Positions 59,085 through 64,000 of a DNA stretch of 64,000 nt are shown one piece after another. The notes below the pieces were generated by a model, which saw nothing but the letters and a program-made list of their open reading frames with translations, did no database searches and was not told where the DNA came from. How positions within the stretch are numbered: position 1 is the first letter of the stretch; each line of letters opens with the position of its first letter. The DNA is from Girardinichthys multiradiatus (taxonomy: Eukaryota > Chordata > Actinopteri > Cyprinodontiformes > Goodeidae), in contig NC_061800.1 of the NCBI RefSeq assembly GCF_021462225.1, forward strand, positions 16,910,749 to 16,974,748. Reading direction: 5' to 3'. Both the position numbers and the translations under genes were made by a program.

Positions 59085-60353
59085 CAGGGGTTGGACAATG
59101 AAACTGAAACACCTGGTTTTAGACCACAATAATTTATTAGTATGGTGTAGGGCCTCCTTTTGCGGCCAATACAGCGTCAATTCGTCTTGGGAATGACATA
59201 TACAAGTCCTGCACAGTGGTCAGAGGGATTTTAAGCCATTCTTCTTGCAGGATAGTGGCCAGGTCACTACATGATACTGGTGGAGGAAAACGTTTCCTGA
59301 TTCGCTCCTCCAAAACACCCCAAAGTGGCTCAATAATATTTAGATCTGGTGACTGTGCAGGCCATGGGAGATGTTCAACTTCACTTTCATGTTCATCAAA
59401 CCAATCTTTCACCAGTCTTGCTGTGTGTATTGGTGCATTGTCATTCTGATACACGGCACCGCCTTCAGGATACAATGTTTGAACCATTGGATACACATGG
59501 TCCTCAAGAATGGTTCGGTAGTCCTTGGCAGTGATGCGCCCATCTAGCACAAGTATTGGGCCAAGGAAATTCCATGATATGGCAGCCCAAACCATCACTG
59601 ATCCACCCCCATGCTTCACTCTGGGCATGCAACAGTCTGGGTGGTACGCTTCTTTGGGGCTTCTCCACACCATAACTCTCCCAGATGTGGGGAAAACAGT
59701 AAAGGTGGACTCATCAGAGAACAATACATGTTTCACATTGTCCACAGCCCAAGATTTGCACTCCTTGCACCATTGAAACCGACGTTTGGCATTGGCATGA
59801 GTGACCAAAGATTTGGCTATAGCAGCCCGGCCGTGTATATTGACCCTGTGGAACTCTCGACGGACAGTTCTGGTGGAAACAGGAGAGTTGAGGTGCACAT
59901 TTAATTCTGCCATGATTTGGGTAGCCGTGGTTTTATGTTTTTTGGATACAATCCGGGTTAGCACCCGAACATCCCTTTCAGACAGCTTCCTCTTGCGTCC
60001 ACAGTTAATCCTGTTGGATGTGGTTCGTCCTTCTTGGTGGTATGATGACATTACCCTGGATACCGTGGCTCTTGATACATCACAAAGACTTGCTGTCTTG
60101 GTCACAGATGCGCCAGCAAGACGTGCACCAACAATTTGTCCTCTTTTGAACTCTAGTATGTCACCCATAATGTTGTGTGCATTTCAATATTTTGAGCAAA
60201 ACTGTGCTCTTACCCTGCTAATTGAACCTTCACACTCTGCTCTTACTGGTGCAATGTGCAATCAATGAAGACTGGCTACCAGGCTGGTCCAATTTAACCA
60301 TGAAACCTGCACACTAAAATGACAGGTGTTTCAGTTTCATTGTCCAACCCCTG
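59085..60353 (-). mobile_element. Intact Incomer-type (DD36E) Tc1/mariner transposon
   Basis: The 1269-bp element is flanked by TA (59083-59084 and 60354-60355). The terminal inverted repeats are identical for 31 bp, each beginning CAGGGGTTGGACAATGAAAC. One uninterrupted transposase frame fills the middle. Size, short repeats, transposase length and catalytic spacing all fit the Incomer family as described for animals. Complete ends plus an intact frame suggest a recent insertion that may still be functional. Confidence 0.93.
59137..60168 (-). CDS. Incomer (DD36E) Tc1/mariner transposase, 343 codons, intact
   Basis: Cut-and-paste transposase. Residues 1-110 hold two helix-turn-helix DNA-binding motifs (AGASVTKTASLCDVSRATVS and the STRTVRREFHRV region), joined by a basic GRKRKLS stretch that corresponds to the GRPR-like/AT-hook linker and may act in nuclear import. 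The catalytic domain follows. First Asp is D152 in FSDEST, a glycine-rich HGGGSVMVWAAIS box starts near 186, second Asp is D243 in QNDNAPIH, and Glu is E280 in NIIEPLW. Counting gives 36 residues between D243 and E280, so the triad is DD36E rather than the DD34E of classical Tc1. The protein ends GGPTPY. The start ATG at 60168 lies about 185 bp inside the element. It is transcribed in the same direction as the host genes but has no relation to them. Confidence 0.95.
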   Translation of the reverse strand: MGDILEFKRGQIVGARLAGASVTKTASLCDVSRATVSRVMSSYHQEGRTTSNRINCGRKRKLSERDVRVLTRIVSKKHKTTATQIMAELNVHLNSPVSTRTVRREFHRVNIHGRAAIAKSLVTHANAKRRFQWCKECKSWAVDNVKHVLFSDESTFTVFPTSGRVMVWRSPKEAYHPDCCMPRVKHGGGSVMVWAAISWNFLGPILVLDGRITAKDYRTILEDHVYPMVQTLYPEGGAVYQNDNAPIHTARLVKDWFDEHESEVEHLPWPAQSPDLNIIEPLWGVLEERIRKRFPPPVSCSDLATILQEEWLKIPLTTVQDLYMSFPRRIDAVLAAKGGPTPY

Positions 60354-60879
60354 TAGATCTACCATGGGCCAATTGGCTACTTCCTCACCTTGCCTGGTCT
60401 GTCAGTTTAGGTTAACGGCAAAATCGTAGGATTATAGTTGTTCCATACTCTTTCCTATTTAGGTGATGGATTGAACAGTGCCCAGTAAGTGGGTTACTGC
60501 TTGGAAGATTCTTTAATAACCTAACACTGCTTTTAACGACTCCATAGTTTTGCACCTGATTTCTCTGGGGTGTTTCATACTGAGATAGAGTAGTATTGGC
60601 AATGTCTATTTACTAATTAGGCAAAATTCTGTAGACTATGGGTTGCAGTAATTTTAATTTGAGTAATTCAGGATAAAGGGTGCCGAATACAAAATCATGA
60701 CACACTCTTAAAAAATGTGAAAAACAACATATCTATTACCATTCACTTCACAGTGCTATGCTAGATTTTGTTGTCCTATCCCTAAAAATCTACTCAAAAT
60801 ACTTTTACATTTTTGGTTGTAGAATGACACAATGTGAAACAATTCAAGGAGTATGAATACTTTAGTATAGCTCCTTAAG

Positions 60880-61430
60880 ATGCCTTTGAACTCTGTAAAT
60901 TAGAAAGTTTAGGATTTGAAGCAAGAAAACGAGGTATGTGAGTCAGAAGAAACAATCCAAGCAAAGATCTTGAACCTGGCGGATTAAGTACAGAAATAGA
61001 GAACTGGTGACTGTATGATAAAATTTATGTATGACGTATGATAATCAAAATGATTAATGAATATGAATGAATATGTTATATATAATAATACTAAAATAAT
61101 TATAAATAAATTCTTCTGTGCATAAATAAACAGAAGCATGAACTACATTTTCTTGAAAGCTTGATTCTGACTAGCGATAAAGGATGCATTCTTAGATGTT
61201 CGGGCAGTTGTGGTATAGCCATTAATTGCAATACAATCAGTTTTGAACATTTGGTATTTTTTCAAAGTGTGTGCCTCTGGTCTGCTTGAAAAAGGTGACA
61301 AACCTGAAATATAACCCAAGAAAAACAGAATAACCAATGCTCAAATGTTAAAGCAAAGCCTTGTGTATGCCCGAATCTCCTCATGAGATCTCACTCAGGA
61401 ATAAGACTGCCAAATCAGATTGTCTGAGTT
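60880..61430. other. Intergenic, nothing recognised
   Basis: AT-rich spacer right of the nested Tc1 complex. Confidence 0.4.
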
Positions 61431-61439
61431 AAACTCAAC

Positions 61440-61860
61440 AACTAAACAGAGAGTGCTTTTAATGAGCCACAAGAGACCTTTTGGTGAGGATGAATCATTA
61501 TCACTAGCATTTGTAATATAGATGCCAATGAGTATGAACTATGAAAAAGCCTGGATTAATAATTGAAATCTAAGCTATAACTTAGATTTTTAATGGATTT
61601 CCAGTTCATTACGATTAGAAAATGTATTATCCTCAATTTTGAATGAATTAAGAAAAAAAAAAAAACTCTCCACCATTAACAAAAACATTTGTAGACTCTG
61701 TAGGGACCTCATTAATGGAGCTTGTTTTCATGCTCATTTCACAATGGCAGGGAATGCTGCCAGCTCCAAAAAGTCTCACTGGTGGATGTTCCATTGCACT
61801 CTTTTGGGAACAGGCGCAGAGAAACATTGGCCACTTTGGGACTGGGGAAGAACAGTAGGA
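61440..61860. other. Candidate conserved noncoding element cluster
   Basis: This stretch lacks repeat signatures and microsatellite decay. It is rich in homeodomain-core words (ATTAAT, TAATGA, ATTA at many positions) and contains a perfect 9-bp inverted repeat (61566-61574 and 61581-61589). Its texture differs from the surrounding AT-rich intergenic DNA. This is a pattern judgement only. Confidence 0.25.
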
Positions 61861-64000
61861 TCTTCTGCTTACATAAATACTACATAAAATAAATGAATGA
61901 GTGTGTATTTGCATGAAAAAAAACCATAACAATAAATACTGACATATTTTGCAATGCTTAGATTTAATAATGTATCTACCTTTATCATCACATGAAACAT
62001 CATTTGATTGATCTGATGTTGATTTGTGGTTCCTTTTTACACAAAGACAGCATAGTGACTGACGTCTCTGGTTGTTGCTGTGTTTCTGCCGATTGAGGTA
62101 CAACTAAATGATTGTCGCACATATTCTTTCAGCTTTCTATCTATTCCTGTTTTCCAGTCACAGTAAGATAAGCTAGAAGAGGCTATGCATCTCCCCAAGG
62201 TCAGGTTTTAATCTTTGTGATGGTTGTGACTATGGTAACAGGTCCCAGCGGAAGACTCTGTTTAGAGGTGGCTGTATTACAATTGCTCCAAAACTGCTTG
62301 CTAGGATTACAGCCTATGCACCTGCAATCCAAAATGTGACCACTATCATCTAAAACTCACTGAATCCTAAATATTGTCATGTCTCCTTTCACAAATGATT
62401 TAAAATTAGTTATTTTGTTGCTGTAAATTTGCTCAAAATGCGTGATGTTTTTTATACTTTTTGCATTAAAAAAAGTTAAAGTGAACAGATCATAATGATT
62501 ATTAATTTGTGATAAGTGATTATGAATATATTATTTAATATTAAATATTAATACTTTAATATTTTATTAAATAATATTTCGGTCTGTTAAGGGTTGTCCT
62601 GTGAATACCAGCCCAATAAGGCGGTGGTATTAGGACAAAATTGAAAGGGATGAGCCAAGCTCTGACATCATTGAACAGCAAAACTCTGTACACACACGGA
62701 ATGAATTCACGCAATTTCTTAAAAACTTAAAATACAAGAATTTATTAACAGATATAAGTCAACTCAAAGTCAAACATATTTCAATCAACCAACTCTTTAC
62801 TATGCTAAAACAATCCAACTAAACTACCAAGCAGAATGAAAGAATAAGGAAGACTAATGGGCTATGTACAATATAAATAAGCTGATCAAAGATGGTTGAA
62901 AACCATGACCGAAAGAGTGATGCAATATTACCATGCAATGTTTATGTTTGAGAACCAAGGATCATCTTGAAGTATCTGGAATTGAAATTAAGTTAGTCTT
63001 GGAACTAATTTAGGCAATAATTGGCATACCTTTAGACAACCATTCACAATGCAAGATCAGAAAAAATATAGCAGGCAAGCACGTGTTCTTAGCTGTTAGC
63101 GGTTGGAGCTAACAAAAGAAGCTTATAGCTTATCATCAGAATCAAACACATACCTTTAAAATATCATTAAGAAAAGGGGTTAAAATGCATAAGCGTGGAG
63201 GGCGCATTATGGCCGATCTTCTGTGTTTAAAATCACCCTTTAAATAAAGTTTGTCTTAACTTAAAAAAAAAAACACAAACACAGAACACATAAACTGAGC
63301 ACATGTCCTGAACAGATAATCTGCTAGCACTAAAATGGCTGAGTTTCAACACAAACAAAACCAAACGTCAAATGTTTAGATTATTTCACTCTAAACTACT
63401 TCTCTCTGCCCAAAACACTACCTCTTACGTGAACCGTGCTGAGGAAATGTTGTCCGGGGTGACGAAGTTGAAGAAAGCATCCACAGTGAACAAATGGTTA
63501 ACTTGCTAATCTCCGTAGCTGTCGGGTGGGGCGGCTCGCTCTGCCAAACTGCATGTTACTGCTGTAACCATGGTGATGTGGTCCCGTTGTCCTTCCTTCT
63601 GTTAGGAATAACCTTTATTAATATGCTCATAGCTGTTTTTCCCATTTATACTATAGTGAAATTAAATATAAGTTCTAATGTTTCCCTTTTGTTAGAATAG
63701 GATAAGAATGCTCATCGACACACATTACAAGTTGAAATGGCCCAAGGATTGTCATAAATGACCTGAAGCTGGGGCACTGGGGTAGATAGTGGAGCAACCA
63801 GTATAACTGGTTTGATTAGAAAGCTATAGCACACTTAGATTAAGTATGGACACCCGCTACTACACAATCTAACAGATAGACACCACATTGGTGATACATA
63901 GTCTACTGATAATCACTGAGGGAGAGCACATCCATTGCATTGGAGTGCCAGATATAAAAACTGTATGTGACCTTCTATTGAGGCTCTTCGTCATCCTTAC
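61861..64000. other. Intergenic, no gene recognised
   Basis: AT-rich to 62590, including an AT-only inverted repeat near 62528-62575. From 62600 to 63620 the sequence is mixed, with a CpG-bearing stretch at 63425-63600 that might be an old repeat or a promoter of a gene beyond the window. No coding exon could be supported. Confidence 0.35.

Larger units (their letters stand above)
57689..60877 (-). mobile_element. Old Tc1-like transposon carrying two nested insertions
   Basis: The left terminal repeat (CAGCCCCTTGCAAAGGTATT, flanked by TA) and the right one (GTATGAATACTTTAGTATAG) are inverted partners. Minus-strand transposase debris is seen at 58820-59080 (AATATAGCTCAAGCTCAGTT and a TTTTTGGTCACATCTAATCA block) and 60358-60620 (CTGTCAGTTTAGGTTAACGG, GTGATGGATTGAACAGTGCC). 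The reading is destroyed. It was interrupted by an internally deleted LINE (57847-58804) and by an intact Incomer element (59085-60353). About 0.3 kb of transposase appears missing at the Incomer insertion site, judged from memory of the family. Confidence 0.75.

Noticed and set aside
59801..60268. 155-codon plus-strand frame in the right Incomer element
   Set aside because: Antisense shadow of the intact transposase on the minus strand.
61648..62103. 151-codon minus-strand frame
   Set aside because: No recognisable domain, runs into a poly-Phe from an A-tract, and the overlapping plus-strand frame looks equally plausible. Kept only as a candidate noncoding element.
62528..62575. AT-only inverted repeat, possible origin or cruciform
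   Set aside because: Such palindromes arise often by chance in pure AT sequence, and no other origin feature is nearby.
1..64000. Prokaryotic systems, CRISPR arrays, operons or ribosome binding sites
   Set aside because: The window is eukaryotic with spliced genes. The tandem repeats seen are microsatellites, and no regularly spaced direct repeats with unique spacers exist.

Overview
This window is vertebrate nuclear DNA, almost certainly from a teleost fish. It contains intron-rich genes with GT-AG splice sites, Tc1/mariner elements with TA target duplications, fish-type LINEs and a tRNA-derived SINE. I cannot fix the species. Identifications rest on recalled similarity to vertebrate families, not on a database search.

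Four genes lie head to tail on the minus strand. Reading in their own direction (right to left), they are CDC16/APC6 (53627-38810, 18 coding exons, 618 codons), UPF3A (36600-29619, 11 coding exons, 470 codons), P2RY8 (24231-22951, 2 coding exons, 332 codons) and ASMTL (20279-2933, 14 coding exons, 649 codons). All four were rebuilt exon by exon and every junction keeps frame, so all look intact. CDC16 is a TPR scaffold subunit of the anaphase-promoting complex. UPF3A is a nonsense-mediated decay factor. P2RY8 is a class A G-protein-coupled receptor. ASMTL fuses a Maf nucleotide-pyrophosphatase domain to an ASMT-like methyltransferase domain. They share no pathway. Their interest as a group is synteny: in human, CDC16-UPF3A are at 13q34 and P2RY8-ASMTL are in the X/Y pseudoautosomal region 1, yet here they are contiguous.

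The rest is introns and mobile DNA. The 9.5-kb ASMTL intron at 5417-14889 holds a decayed jockey/CR1/L2-like LINE (9300-13275). That LINE is split by an antisense retroelement (10935-12215) which shares the LINE's 3' end but encodes an unrecognised small membrane-type protein. Other ASMTL introns hold a decayed Tc1 element with a nested SINE and a frameshifted DD36E (Incomer-type) element. The CDC16 introns hold a Tc1 element with about 205-bp inverted repeats, an ~1.1-kb element with GC-rich inverted ends, and palindromic MITEs. Right of CDC16 (53.8-64 kb) I see no host gene. The centrepiece there is a three-layer nest (57689-60877): an old Tc1 element carrying an internally deleted LINE with a 12-bp target duplication, plus an intact Incomer copy with a 343-codon transposase and perfect inverted repeats. 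The far right (61.4-61.9 kb) has an AT-rich stretch that could be conserved noncoding sequence.
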